Shown in pieces: positions 1 through 11,703 of a stretch of 64,000 nucleotides of DNA. The stretch covers positions 42,544,268 through 42,608,267 of the forward strand of contig CM019699.1 of assembly GCA_009760885.1 (NCBI GenBank), read 5' to 3'. The DNA comes from Achatina immaculata (Eukaryota; Mollusca; Gastropoda; Stylommatophora; Achatinidae). Under the pieces are notes generated by a model that saw nothing but the letters and a program-made list of their open reading frames with translations, was not told the DNA's origin and made no database searches. Numbering within the stretch: the stretch's first letter is position 1; each line of letters opens with the position of its first letter. The position numbers and the translations under genes are program-made.

Positions 1-3000
1 CAGTGTTATGGTTGCTGGCAGAACTGTAGTGTTATGGTTGCTGCCAGACCTGCAGTGTTATGGTTGCTGCCAGACCTGCAGTGTTATGGTTGCTGCCAGA
101 CCTGCAGTGTTATGGTTGCTGCCAGATCTGCAGTGTTATGGTTGCTGCCAGAACTGCAGTGTTATGGTTGCTGCCAGAACTGCAGTGTTATGGTTGCTGC
201 CAGACCTGCAGTGTTATGGTTACTGCCAGAACTGCAGTGTTATGGTTGCTGCCAGACCTGCAGTGTTATGGTTGCTGCCAGACTGCAGTGTTATGGTTGC
301 TTTCAGAACTGCAGTGTTATGGTTGTTGGTAGAGCTGCAGTATTATGTTTGCTGGTGGACCTTCAGTGTCAAGGTTGATGGCAGGCTTGCAGTACTATGG
401 TTGATTGCATACCTGCAGTGTTTTGATTGCTTGCAGACCTGCAGTGTTATGGTTGCTGGCAGAACTGAGGTATCATAATCATTTGCAGAACTGCAGTGTC
501 ATGTTTGTTGGCAGGCTTGCAGTGTTATCACTGCTGGCAGAACTGCAGTGTAATGGTTACTTCCAGACCTGCAGTATTATGCGTGCTGGAAGACTTGCAG
601 TGTCATTGTTGTTGTCAGACCTGCTGTATTATGGTTGCTGGGAGAACTGTAGTGTTATGGTTTCTGGCAGATCTACAGTGATATTATTGCTTGAAGACCT
701 GCAGTGTTATGGTTGCTGTCAGGCCTTCAGTGTTATAGTTACATGCAGACCTTCAGTGTTATAGTTACTTGCAGACTTGCAGTGTTATGGTTGCTGGAAG
801 AACTGCAGTGTTATGGTTGCTGGCAGAACTGTAATGTTATAGTTGCTGTCAGGCCTTTAGTGTTATAGCTACTTGCAGACCTGCAATGTTATGGTTGCTG
901 GCAGAACTGCTATGTTAAGGTTGGTGGCAGAAATGAAGTATCATGGTTACTTGCAGACCTGCAGTGTTATGGTTACTGTCAGGCCTTCAGTGTTATAGTT
1001 ACTTACAGACCTGCAGTGTTATGGTTGCTGTCAGGCCTTCAGTGTTATAGTTACTTACAGACCTGCAGTGTTATGTTTACTTGCAGACTTGCAGTGTTAT
1101 GGTTGCTGGCAGAATTGTAGTGTTATGGGTGCTGTCAGGCCTTCAGTGTTGTAGTTACTTGCAGACCTGCAGTGTTATGTTTACTTGCAGACTTGCAGTG
1201 TTGTGTTTACTTGCAGACCTGCAATGTTATGCTTACTTGCAGACCTGCAGTGTTATGTTTACTTGCAGACTTGCAGTGTTATTGTTCCTGGCAGACCTGC
1301 AGTATTATGGTTGCTGGCAGAACTTCAGTGTTAAAGTTACTTGTAAAAGTGCAGTGTAATGCTTGCTGTCAGGCTAGCAGTATTATGGTTACTGACAAAC
1401 CTGGAGTATTGTAGTTTCTTGTAGACCTGCAGTTTTGTTGTTGCTAGCAGGCATGCAGTGTTATGATTGCTGGCGGACCTGCAGTGTTTTGGTACCTCAC
1501 AGACCTGCAAATTTATGGTTGCTGAGAGATGAGCAGTGTTATGGTTTCTAGTAGACCTGCAGTTTTATGGTTTCTGTAAGACCTGCAGTGTTATGGTTGG
1601 TGGCAGACCTGCAGTGTTATGGTTGGTTGCTAGCAGAACTGAAGTGTTATGGTTGCTGGCAGAACTGAAGTGTTATGGTTGTTGGCAGAACTGAAGTGTT
1701 ATGGCTATTTCCAGAACTGCAGTATTATGGTTGTTGGCACCTGGAATATTATGGTTCATGGAAGGCATGCAATATTAAGGTTGCTGGCATTACTGTAGTT
1801 AAAGTTGCTGACAGACCAGCAATGTTATGGTTGCTAGCAGACCAGCAGTATTATGGTTGCTGTCGGACCTGCAGTATTATGGCTTCTGGCAGTCTTGCAG
1901 TATTATGTTTGTTGGTATAACTGAGGTGTCATAGTTACTTGCAGACATGCAGTGTCATGGTTGTTAGCGGGCTTGCAGTGTTATGGTTAGTTAAAGACCT
2001 GCAGTATTTTTGGCATTGGCAGTCCTGCAGTGCTATGGTTTCTGACGATCTGCAATAATATGCTTGCTGTCAGTCCTGCAGTATTATGGTTCCTTGTAGA
2101 ACTGCAGTGTTATGGTTGCTGGAAAAGTGCAGTATTATGGTTGCTGGCAGACATGTAATGGTATGATCACTGGCATACCTACAGTGTCATGGTTTTGGCA
2201 GGCCTGCAGTGTTATGTCTATTAGCAGAACTGAGGGGTTATGATTGCTTGCATAGATGCAGTATTACAGTTGTTGGCAAATTCATTGTTATGGTTGCTGG
2301 CAGTCTTGCAGTATTATGGTTGCTGGCAGACCTGCAGTGTTATGGTTACTAGTAGATATGCAGTGTTATTTCTTCTTCGAGAACTGCAATGTTATGGTTT
2401 CTGGCAGAACTGTAGTGTTATGGTTTCTGGCAGACCTGCAATGTTATGATTACTTTCAGAACTGCAGTATTATGCTTGCTTGTAGAACTGCAGTGTTAAT
2501 GTTGCTGTCAGGCTTGCAGTATTACGGTTCCTGGCAGACCTGCATTATTATGGTTACTTGCAGACCTGAAGCATTACGGTTGCTGTCAGAGCTGCAGTAT
2601 TATTGTTGCTGTTGGACCTGCAGTGTTATGTTTGTGGTTGCTGCCAGAAGTGCAGTGTTATGGTTACTTCAAGACCTGCAGTTTTATGGGTGCTGGCAGA
2701 CCTGCTTTGTTATGATTTCTGATGGACCCTCAATATTATAGTTTCTTGCAGACCTGTAGTGTTATGATTGCTGGTAGACCTGCAGTGTTATGGTTGCTGA
2801 CAGACCTGCAGTGTCATGGTTTCTTTCAGATCTGTAATGTTGTGGTTACTGGCAGACCTTCAGTGTTATGGTTGGTTACTGGCATAACTGCAGTTTTACT
2901 GTTCCTGGCAGACCTGCAGTATTATGGTTGCTGACAGACCTGAAGTGTTATGGTTGCTGGCAGACCTGCAGTGTTATATTTGCTGGAAGAACTGAGGTGT

Positions 3001-4392
3001 CATAGTTACTTGCAAACCTGCAGTGTTATGCTTTCTGATGGACCTACAATATTATGGTTGCTAGCAGACCTGCAGTGTTATGTTTGCTGACAGACCAACA
3101 GTGTTATGGTTGCTGGCAGGCCTGCTGTGTTATGGTTTCTTGAAGATCTACAGTGTTATGGTTGGCTGCTGGCAGAACCACAGTGGTAAATCTGCTGGTA
3201 GAGGTGAAATGTTATAGTTGCTTGCGGAGCTGCAATATTATCGTTGTTGGCACCTGCAGTGTTATTGTTACTGGCAGGCTTGCAGTAGTGTGGTTGCTGG
3301 TGGACCTGCAGTGTTAAAGTTGCTTGCAGACCTGCAGTATTAAGATTGGTGGCAGACCTGCAGTATTATAGTTGCTGACAGACCAGCAGTGTTATGGTTG
3401 CTATCATGCTTGCAGTACTATGGTTGCTCCCAGACCTGCAGTGTTATGGCTGCATGCAGATCTGCAGAGTTATAGTTCCTGGCAGAAATGAGTTGTTATA
3501 GTTATTTTCAGATCTGCAGTATTATGGGCGCTAACAGTGCTATGGTTTCTGACGGACATGCAATATTATAGTTGCTGGCAGACTTGCAGTGCTATGTTTC
3601 CTGATAGACCTACAGTGTTGTGGTTGCTGACATACCTGCAGTGTTAAGGTTGCTTGCAGACCTGCAGTGTTGTGATTGTTGGCAGAACTGTAGTGTTATA
3701 GTTGTTGGCAGACATGCAGTATTATGGTTGTTGGTAGAATTGCAGTATTATTGTTGCTGACAGACCTTCAGTGTTATGGTTACTGGAAGACCTGCAGTAT
3801 TATGATTGCTGCCAGATCTGCAGAGTTATGGCTTCTGACAGACCTGCAGTGTTATGATTTCTGGCAGACCTGCAGTACTATGGTTGCTGGTAGACCCGCT
3901 GTATTACAGTTGCTGGCAGAACTGCAGTGTTATGGCATGCTGGCAGACCTGCAATGTTATGATTACTTGTAAACCTGGAGTATAATGTTTACTGGCAGAC
4001 CTGCAGTTTTATGGTTCCTGGCAGAACTGCAGTATTATGGTTCTAGCAGACATGCAGTATTATGGTTGCTGGGAGACTTGCAGTGTTATGGTTCTGGCAG
4101 GCTTGCTGTATTATGGTTGCTGGTAGACATGCAGTGTTATGGTTACTTGCAGACGTGCAGTATTATATTTGCTGGCAGAATTGCAGTGTTATGGTTACAT
4201 GCAGACCTTCAGTGTTATGGTTGCTGCCAGACCTGTAGTGTTATGGTTGCTGCCAGACCTGCAGTGTTATGGTTGCTGCCAGACCTGCAGTGTTATGGTT
4301 GCTGCCAGACCTGCAGTGTTATGGTTACATGGGGACCTTGAGTATTATGGTTCCTTGAAGACCTGCAGTGTTATGGTTACATGGGGACCTAG
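1..4392. repeat. 26-bp minisatellite array
   Basis: About 170 head-to-tail copies of a 26-bp unit; each copy contains CAGTGTTATGGTTGCTGCCA followed by a short GACCTG-like end. Copies at 30-320 and 4220-4330 are almost identical, while the middle is strongly diverged with scattered 1-3 bp indels. The array runs off the left edge of the window. Cysteine-rich open frames in it arise only because the unit has few stop codons. Confidence 0.95.
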
Positions 4393-4414
4393 GATGACGC
4401 TAAAAAAAACAGGA

Positions 4415-5094
4415 AATGGACTTCACTGGCACGGGGACGATAGCAACTTGCATAGTTTGCCAGGCCTGACCTGTTACCGTGGGACGTCAGCAACCTGCAC
4501 AGTTTGCCAGGCCTGACCTGTTACCGTGGGACGACAGCAACTTGCACAGTTTGCCAGGCGGGACCTGTTACTGTGGGACGATAGCAACTTGCACAGTTTT
4601 CCAGGCGGGACCTGCTACTGTGGATCGATAGCAATTTGCACAGTTTTCCAGGCGGGACCTGTTACTGTGGGACGATAGCAACTTGCACAGTTTTCCAGGC
4701 GGGACCTGTTACTGTGGGACGATAGCAACTTGCACAGTTTTCCAGGCGGGACCCGTTACTGTGGGACGATGGCAACTTGCACAGTTTTCCAGGCGGGACC
4801 TGTTACTGTGGGACGATAGCAACTTGCAGTTTTCCAGGCGGGACCCGTTACTGTGGGACGATGGCAACTTGCACAGTTTTCCAGGCGGGACCTGTTACTG
4901 TGGGACGATAGCAACTTGCACAGTTTTCCAGGCGGGACCTGTTACTGTGGGACGACAGCAACTTGCACAGTTTACCAGGCCTGACCTATTACCGTGGGAC
5001 GACAGCAACCTGCACATATTACCAGGCCTGACCTGTTACTGTGGGACGACAGCAACCTGCACAGTTTTCCAGGCGGGAACTGTTACTGTAGGCC
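4415..5094. repeat. 47-bp minisatellite array with two unit types
   Basis: About 14 copies of a 47-bp unit containing GGGACGATAGCAACTTGCAC. The two edges carry a subtype with GCCAGGCCTGACC and CCGTGGGACG; the centre carries TTTTCCAGGCGGGACC and CTGTGGGACG. It abuts the 26-bp array and is unrelated to it in sequence. Confidence 0.93.
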
Positions 5095-5370
5095 CAACAA
5101 ATAAGTAGGACAAGATCTTGATCAGCTATTATTTGCTGGCCCTGACAACCGTGCCGGCATACTAGCATGTTTATATTCGCTCCCAAACAGATGGATAAAA
5201 ATAATACAGCAGCTCCCCTCTCCCCATCCGTGGCTTCAGCAACCCGCATATGAAACAAAAACATTTTTAAAAAATTTAAAACAAAACAGAACTTGGATTC
5301 ATACATTTTCTGCTCGACCGCCGGCATCTGCCATTCATCAATTTTCTCTCGGCCAGTCATTCCCTCGTTT

Positions 5371-5552
<182 letters not shown>

Positions 5553-6780
5553 ATTGATTGATCATTGATATTTATTTCAAAAGGGTTAAGAATTGGGCAC
5601 ACAGAACCGTCTGACAGTCTTACCTTTATCATATATCTTTCATTCTATTCCAGACATTCTGCAAATATGTTGTTCTTGTAACAAACATAATTAACAATAA
5701 AGCTGAGAGACATAAATAAAATATAACATTAACGTTTCGCTCTTAAACATTCACTCAGTACAGAAGTAACGACATACATATATAAATGACTATCTACTAA
5801 ACAAAAATTTCGGGACTATTCTGAGTAATTCGGTATCTGTAAGAGCAGTCTAAGATAACTTTTAAGTTTTATTATTCATGGAGGCATGTAGTCGACATCA
5901 AATAGATATTGGGAAAGTTTGTAGTTGTAAGAAGGAGTATAATTTATATTTTTTTTATACAGGATGGGAGGGTATTCCAAAGATGAGCAGCAGAATAACT
6001 AAATCTTTTCTTGTAAAGATAAAGTCTAGGTTTTAGAAGACATATGTTGTTCAAGCGTTGGCTACACTTTGGGCTAAATTTAAACAGGTTCCATAGATAA
6101 GGCGGGGCATGCCGTGAAAGAATTTGATGTACTAACTTGGCTTTGTTGAAGAGAAACCTGTTCTTAAGAGACAGTATTTTGATACGTTTGTGCTGGTTAG
6201 TTGTTTGTGTTTGATCTTTGTCACTAATAAGCTTTACTGCTCGCTTTTGGAGTGAGCAAAGCCTCTTTGTATTTGACACTGAGCAACCATCTCAGATTGT
6301 TGACCAATAGTCTAAATGTGTTTGTATATGTGATATGTAGTATGTCTTCCTTGTGTCTTGATCGATGAAGTGCTTAATTTTGGCTAACTGGTATACTTTT
6401 TGGTGCGATGAGTTTTGTTAGACTTTACATATGAGAGTTCCAGGTCAGATGTTGGTCAAAAACAAGACGTAGTGTTTTGTGCTCGCTAACGTTTTCTATC
6501 TGTGATGTTTCTGTACAGAGCCGAAGTGTTGTTTTTGTTGCGTTTTGTAGTTCTGTCTTGTTGTTATGAGCATTGATTTTGTTTTATCGGTATTTATAAT
6601 CGTGCCATTGTTTTTGCTCCATCTAGTTAAATTATATAACTCGACTTGAAGAGTTGATTCTAGATTAATACAATCATAGTCACCGGTGTAGACTGTGCAA
6701 TCATTTGGCAAAAAGGTCACAAGAAGAGTGTTTAAGATGAAGTGGAAGAACATTGATATAGATAGCAAAGAGCAACGGGC
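5553..6780 (-). pseudogene. CR1/L2-like LINE fragment (RT plus 3' end)
   Basis: Read on the minus strand, this is the 3' part of a non-LTR retrotransposon. Near 6770-6730 a translation gives CSILGPLLFAIYINVL, the GSILGPLLF block of reverse transcriptase, followed after a frameshift by a degraded F-A-D-D region and N-T-D-K-T-K-S-M. Codons at 6279-5944 give the usual C-terminal helix region (SLQKRAVKLI, then HAPPYLWNLF). The 3' untranslated part ends in AATAAA and an AATC-type tail at 5553-5575. A GA-rich repeat cuts it off upstream at 6781. A second copy of the same 3' end, in opposite orientation, lies at 11035-11318. Clade is inferred from motif spacing and tail type; it could be another jockey-superfamily group. 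Confidence 0.75.
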
Positions 6781-6916
6781 CTAGAATAGAACATTGCGGA
6801 GAGAGATATAGAGAGAGCAAGAGAGAGAGAGAGTGGGAGAAAGAGCAAGAGAGAGATAAAGAGAGAGCGAGAGAGAGAAATAGCGAGAGAGAGAGAGAGA
6901 GCGAGGGAGAGAGAGA
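6781..6916. repeat. GA-rich simple repeat
   Basis: Purine-rich (GA)n/(GAGC) low-complexity tract directly 5' of the RT fragment on its coding strand. It probably truncates that element. Confidence 0.9.
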
Positions 6917-7097
6917 ATACTTTCACGTAGTACTCAGTCGTTTACATCAGAGTACATACACATGTGAATGCTCTCTTTCTATTACCGTGCTGTCTTTCCC
7001 ACAACCACATAATTCTATTTTTATGCTAATTGTTTTGTTGTTGCTTATTTGTTTAATGCGTATAATTTCTTAAATGAAACTGTATCATAGGTATATA

Positions 7098-8427
7098 CGA
7101 GGGGCATTCAGAAAGTAATGCAACATATTGTTGTTTTTTTTTTCAGCTGATAATGAAGATAGAAGCATGAAGTGTGGCACACTTTAAATATGGCATGTGC
7201 CGATTGTGTGAACCAAATTGCATCGCAACCAGCTGCCTTAATCATTGAAATGGAGCGTGTTAGCAACTTGCGGTATAAGCAGCGAATTGTGATAGAAATT
7301 CTCGTTGCAGATAAGGAAACTGTTGTGAACATTCACAAGCGTCTATGTGATGTGTATGGAAGTTTTGCAGTCGACAGGAGTACAGTCAGTCGCTGGGTTC
7401 AGAGAATCAAAGAATCAATAAGTGGAGATAAGGAATTGCATGATCGGCCGCGCTCTGGACGTCCTGCCACAACCACCAAGGCAGAAATGTTGAAATGCGC
7501 TGAGGGCATTATTCTTAATGATAGGCACATTACTACTCAACAATTGGCTTTAAAGCTGTCAGTCAGAAATGGCAGTACAAATGCAGTTATAAAAGCTCTC
7601 GGATTTTCTAAGGTTTACGCAAAATGGGTTCCTCATAGTCTCACAAATGACCATCGATCGCAAAGGAAAGGAATTTCTTCTGAATTGTTGGAGAGTTTCA
7701 ATGCTGAGGGAGAGAACTTTTTGGCTAAGATCGTAACAGGTGACGAAACCTAGGCACATCATTTTGAACCTGATACAGAAAAGACAGTCAATGGAGTGGC
7801 ATCACCCGCAGTCATCACGAAGAAAGAAATTCAAGACAACTCCTTCAGTTGGAAAGGTCGTGATCACTGTCTTTTGGGACATTGAAGGTGTGATTCTTGT
7901 GAATGTTATGCCAAGATGAGAGATTATGAATTCGCAGGCTTACATTAAGACATTGAAAAACTCAATCAACGTTTTCGCAGAGTTTGGCCGCACAAGAATC
8001 CAGCAGAACTGCTTCTCTTTCACGACAATGCGTGCCCTCACACAAGTCTGGCAACACGGGAAGCAATCACCAAATTGGGTTGGACTGTACTACCCCATCA
8101 CCCTATACTCCCGATATGGCACCCTCTGATTTCCATCTGTTTGGTCCACTTGAAGATGCACTCCGAGGAGTAAGATTTGAAGATGATGAAGGAGTGACTC
8201 ATGCAGCGAAGAAATGGCTACAGAATCAAGAGAAAATCTGGTACGTGCTAGGAATACATGCACTTATTTCGCGCTGGTGTAAAACCGCACATGTTGATGG
8301 GGATTATGTTGAATAATATCGATGTTTACATGACATATCCATGTATACTGTATATAAATTTTATGCTTTTTGAATAAACAGCTGCTGAGAAAAAAACGAT
8401 GTGGTGCATTACTTTCTGAAAGTCCCT

Positions 8428-8429
<2 letters not shown>
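7098..8429 (+). mobile_element. mariner-family DNA transposon, decayed
   Basis: A 1.33 kb element bounded by matching terminal inverted repeats: left CGAGGGGCATTCAGAAAGTA and right, read inward, CGAGGGACTTTCAGAAAGTA. The left flank has the TA expected of the family's target site; on the right the TA is mutated to CA. The interior encodes a broken transposase. The right end is followed immediately by an AT/GT microsatellite. Confidence 0.93.
7250..8316 (+). pseudogene. mariner transposase pseudogene
   Basis: Transposase of the DD34D mariner group, which cuts and pastes at TA sites. Starting at the Met at 7250, the N-terminal helix-turn-helix region (VDRSTVSRWVQRIK, RPRSGRPATT) is followed by KWVPHSLT and the first catalytic Asp in IVTGDET. 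The usual Trp after GDET is a TAG stop at 7751-7753. Beyond it the reading frame shifts several times. The second Asp lies in LLLFHDNACPHTSLATREAI near 8015-8075, and the third in YTPDMAPSDFHLFG near 8105-8140, in the frame that ends at 8316. All three catalytic Asp are still visible, so the copy is moderately old and not functional. Confidence 0.9.

Positions 8430-8430
<1 letters not shown>

Positions 8431-8493
<63 letters not shown>
8431..8493. repeat. (AT)n(GT)n microsatellite
   Basis: About 30 bp of AT followed by about 28 bp of GT dinucleotides, directly after the mariner right end. Confidence 0.97.
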
Positions 8494-8497
<4 letters not shown>

Positions 8498-8499
8498 TC

Positions 8500-8748
8500 C
8501 ATATTACTTATATCTTATATCCTTCCCGTGCCGTTAAACGTCACATATGGCTCGCAAAGTAGTTCGCCAATTTTTCCTGTCTTCGGCGAGTCTTTCAACT
8601 TCATCAAGGGATTTTATGCCTGTTAATTTGGCCTCTCTTAACAATGTCCTCTTCAGAGTTTCAAGCGGTCTGCCTCTTTTTCTTTGGCCTGTTGTGTTCC
8701 ACTTGATAGCTTGTTTTGGGATTCTCTGATCATTTACGTATGTAAGTT
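8500..8748 (-). pseudogene. RTE-like LINE 3' fragment
   Basis: On the minus strand this encodes the last ~65 residues of the family seen complete at 18350-20590: RIPKQAIKWNTTGQRKRGRP through LREAKLTGIKSLDEVERLAE to CDV-stop. It then has the shared 3' end ACGGCACGGGAAGGATATAA and an ATATAAG-type tail. It is 5' truncated at about 8748, as is common after target-primed reverse transcription. Confidence 0.88.
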
Positions 8749-8817
8749 TAGTATTATCCGCTTCAAGCATTGCGTGAAGATTTGGAAGGAAACGGCCGTT
8801 GAGATGACAGAGGAGTT

Positions 8818-8860
8818 AGGAGGGGGGGGGTGAATTATATTCTTCTTCTTCTTCTTCTTC
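8818..8860. repeat. poly-G and (TTC)n simple repeats
   Basis: A run of 10 or more G at 8820 and (TTC)n at 8840-8860. The TTC run is the tail end of the dispersed repeat at 8840-10322. Confidence 0.9.
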
Positions 8861-10322
8861 GTTCACTTCTACCACCAAAAACCGCACTGTGAACCTACTG
8901 AATTCACACATGTGGTCCTCGTTAGGTCCGGTGGTCCCCTGTGTGGTCCAAAATAGACCACATGAGTTCCACGAAGGACCACAAGGGGTTCAGAGTATCA
9001 CAGTGCTTTAGCCTGTATTCTTGGTGGGTCTCGGAAGCGGGATTGCGTGACACCGTGGTTTTCATTGCACCAGTTTGGTCTAGAGTTGGACTTTCTCACC
9101 GGAAGACCTCGACGTGTTTGGAATATCAGTGCATCCCCGCTGGGTGAGAGGCGTTAGTCCACCCAGGACAGAGTTGGACTTTCTCACCGGAAAACCTCGA
9201 CGTGTTATGAGATACCCGTGTATCACCGCCGGGTGAGAGGTGGTTGCCCATCCAGTCCAGGGTTGGACTTTCTCACCGGAAAACCTCAGCGTGATTAGGA
9301 TACGCAGACATCCCCGCCGGGTGAGAGGTGGTTGCCTATCTAGACTTCCCTGGTCCAGTGTCTCCGACTTCAGCATTTTGCGGTCGTGGCCGCTACCCTT
9401 CCTAGTTGTGACCAGGATGGAGCTTTTGTCCAGGAGGACGAATCCTCGCCACTAGTGACTTCTACCCCTGGGTTGAGCCGGTTTAGGCATTTCCCAGTAT
9501 GGGCATGTTTGGGACGGGACCGACCTCTAGGGCAGAGGTACTGTGACATTCATAGCCTTCAAGATTCACCCCTGGTATGAGCCGGTTTAGGCAAAATTCA
9601 CCAGTATGGGTGTTTATCAGGCGTTACCGACCTCTAGAGCGGAGGTGGCATGACATGTCTAGCCATCGAGTTCCACCCCTGGTGTGTGCCGGTTTAGGCA
9701 TATTTCACCAGTGTAGGTGTATTTCGGACGTAGGCGGCCTCTAGAGCAGAGGTGCCGTGGTATAGCTCTCGTAGCGATACTACTGGACATACCAGGTTAA
9801 ACTTCACTTTCCACCACCTTTTCCCATCGGCGCCGCACAGCAACCTTTATTTCCGCATTTACTTCCTTAACCGGGAGGAGCTTCACTCCACGCGCGGCAT
9901 TTGAAAAGTCAAGCCAGCAGTGACTTAACCTCTGGGACAAACCGGTTCATGCATTTCACACGATATGACTGCACTCAGGACTTGGCCGACCTCCAGACCA
10001 GAGGTGCCGTGATTTGACTGTTTGCTTCGCTTTATTCTTTCAACCACCTTTTCCGCAGTGATGCTGCGCGGCAACCTCATTTGCAAATTTCTTCATTGGC
10101 CGGGAAGAGCACCGCTCCACGCACGGCAGCTGAAGATCTCGCCAACAGCGGCAGATGAGCTACCAAACGTGACACTCATCTACCCTAAGTAACTGGTTTT
10201 CAGGCGCCAGATATTCGCCCTCGCCCTTTCTCCTGTCAGTTTAAACAGTTCTGCCACGGGAAGGCCAGGAGCTGGACTTGACTGCCAGAGGCTGTTTGTG
10301 GCGCGTTTGCAGTCCTTAGAAC
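8840..10322 (-). repeat. 1.5-kb modular dispersed repeat, copy 1
   Basis: Unclassified dispersed repeat with no coding capacity. One end is (TTC)n plus GTTCACTTCTACCACCAA; the other is GCAGTCCTTAGAACC. The same two ends bound the copy at 46751-48415. Inside are two kinds of internal module: three to four ~90-bp units with GGACTTTCTCACCGGAAAAC and GGGTGAGAGGTGGTTGCC (9080-9345), and about four ~93-bp units with GAGCCGGTTTAGGCAT and CCGACCTCTAGAGC (9460-9770). If the (GAA)n end is a 3' tail, the element is on the minus strand and resembles a non-autonomous retroelement. That reading is an inference. Confidence 0.75.
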
Positions 10323-10603
10323 CAATTATATTCTAACTCTGTGAATAAGGAATGGCTCGCAAAAAAAATTCCCGGGGTACTAGGGTTAACTCTCTGGAAA
10401 GGAAGAGGAATGACGCTGCTAGCTACGGAGTTCGTGCTGATGGCGACACTAGTCAATAGTTTTTGGTCAAATGCTGACTAGGCAACAGAGCATTTGCATT
10501 TTGACTGTGTTCGATGACGCTGGTTTACAGCTCATACCTTTACCTCTAAGCTTGTGTGCTATCGTATAAATATAGGTGGTGTGTTTTTTCCTCCAGGGTA
10601 AAG
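10323..10603. other. unassigned sequence between two repeat copies
   Basis: No gene, structure or repeat membership recognised in this 280-bp stretch. Confidence 0.5.
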
Positions 10604-10604
10604 A

Positions 10605-10935
10605 ACCGTTTCTTATTCTTCTTTGTTCGATTCTACCACCAAGACCGTCCCATGATCCTACTGTGGTCCTTCTGTGGTCTACGAGAGGACCACAAGAGAT
10701 CCCCGAGAGGACCACAAGAGATCCCCGAGAGGACCACAAGAGGTTCAGAGCATCGCGGGGTTTGTGCCTGTATTCTCGGTGGCTCACAGAAGCGGGATTG
10801 CGTGACACTGTGTTTTTCGTTGCACCAGTTTAATCTACAGTTGGACCTTCTCACCTGAAAACCTCGACGTTGTTTGAATATCAGTATATTCCCGCCGGGT
10901 GAGAGGTGGTTGCCCATCCAGTCCAGTGTTGTTAT
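10605..10935 (-). repeat. 1.5-kb modular dispersed repeat, truncated copy 2
   Basis: Begins with TTCTTCTTTGTTCGATTCTACC, the TTC-end of copy 1. It has three short direct repeats of GAGAGGACCACAAGAG (10685-10745) and one module with GGTGAGAGGTGGTTGCCC, then stops at 10935. Loss of the distal end while the (GAA)n end is kept fits 5' truncation of a retroelement. Confidence 0.75.
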
Positions 10936-11034
10936 TTTTCATAACTACCTCCCTGTGCCTGGAGTGAGTAAGTTGCGCGCCTGCTGCCTTCCTTGAATGT
11001 GGTAGCCGTTTCTCATGCTCCCTCACACCGAATA

Positions 11035-11318
11035 CAATTAATGGTTTTCTGAATAGTCCCGAAAATTTTGTTTAGTAGATAGTTATTTATAATGTATGTA
11101 GTTACTTCTGTACTGAGTGAATGTTTAAGAGCGAAACGTAAATGTTATATTTTATTTTATGTCTCTCAGCTTCAATGTTAGTTATGTTTGTTATATGAAC
11201 AGCATATTTGTAGAATGTCTGGAATAGAGTGAAAGATGTATGATAAAGGGCAGAATGTCAGACGAGCCTGCGTGCCCAATTCTTAACCCTTTTGAAATAA
11301 AGATAAATCAATCAATCA
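11035..11318 (+). mobile_element. CR1/L2-like LINE 3' end, second copy
   Basis: Matches, in inverted orientation, the 3' untranslated end of the LINE at 5553-6780: shared blocks include GAGTGAATGTTTAAGAGCGA and CCCAATTCTTAACCCTTTTG. It ends in AATAAAGATAAATCAATCAA. The tail abuts the 18S rRNA fragment exactly. Confidence 0.85.
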
Positions 11319-11703
11319 ATCTCCGGAATCGAATCCTGATTCCCCGTTACCCATTACAAACATGATAGGCATGTCACGTACCATCGACATTTGATAGGGC
11401 AGACATTTGAAGGATGCATCGCCGGGACAGAAGGCCATGCAATCAGTTGGGATGCCGCGCCCCGTGAAGGGCGACGACGATTGGTTTTGAACTAATAAAA
11501 GCGCTCTTTCCACGAGGGTCGGAGTTTGGTAAGCATGTATTAGCTCTAGAATTGCCACAGTTATCCAAATGGGATCGTGTCATCTAAGGGACCTCGACTG
11601 ATTTAATGAGCTACTCGCGGTTTCACGTAAGACAGTGTGAACTTGGACATGCATGGCTTAGTCTTTGAAACAAGCATATTATACTGCCAGGATCAACCAG
11701 ATA
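11319..11703 (-). rRNA. 18S rRNA gene fragment (5' ~385 nt)
   Basis: Read on the minus strand, it starts with the universal SSU 5' end (TATCTGGTTGATCCTGGCAG, one change from the usual CTGCCAG). It continues through AAGCCATGCATGTC, GCTCATTAAATCAG, GGATAACTGTGGCAATTCTA and GAGCTAATACATGC to AATCAGGATTCGATTCCGGA, where it is cut off. Only the first fifth of the gene is present, so it cannot give a functional rRNA. The conserved blocks are nearly intact, which suggests a fairly recent rDNA-derived insertion or an rDNA unit broken by the adjoining LINE end. Confidence 0.95.

Noticed and set aside
1..764. Cysteine-rich repeated open frames
   Set aside because: 26-bp minisatellite translated in rotating frames; not a secreted repeat protein.
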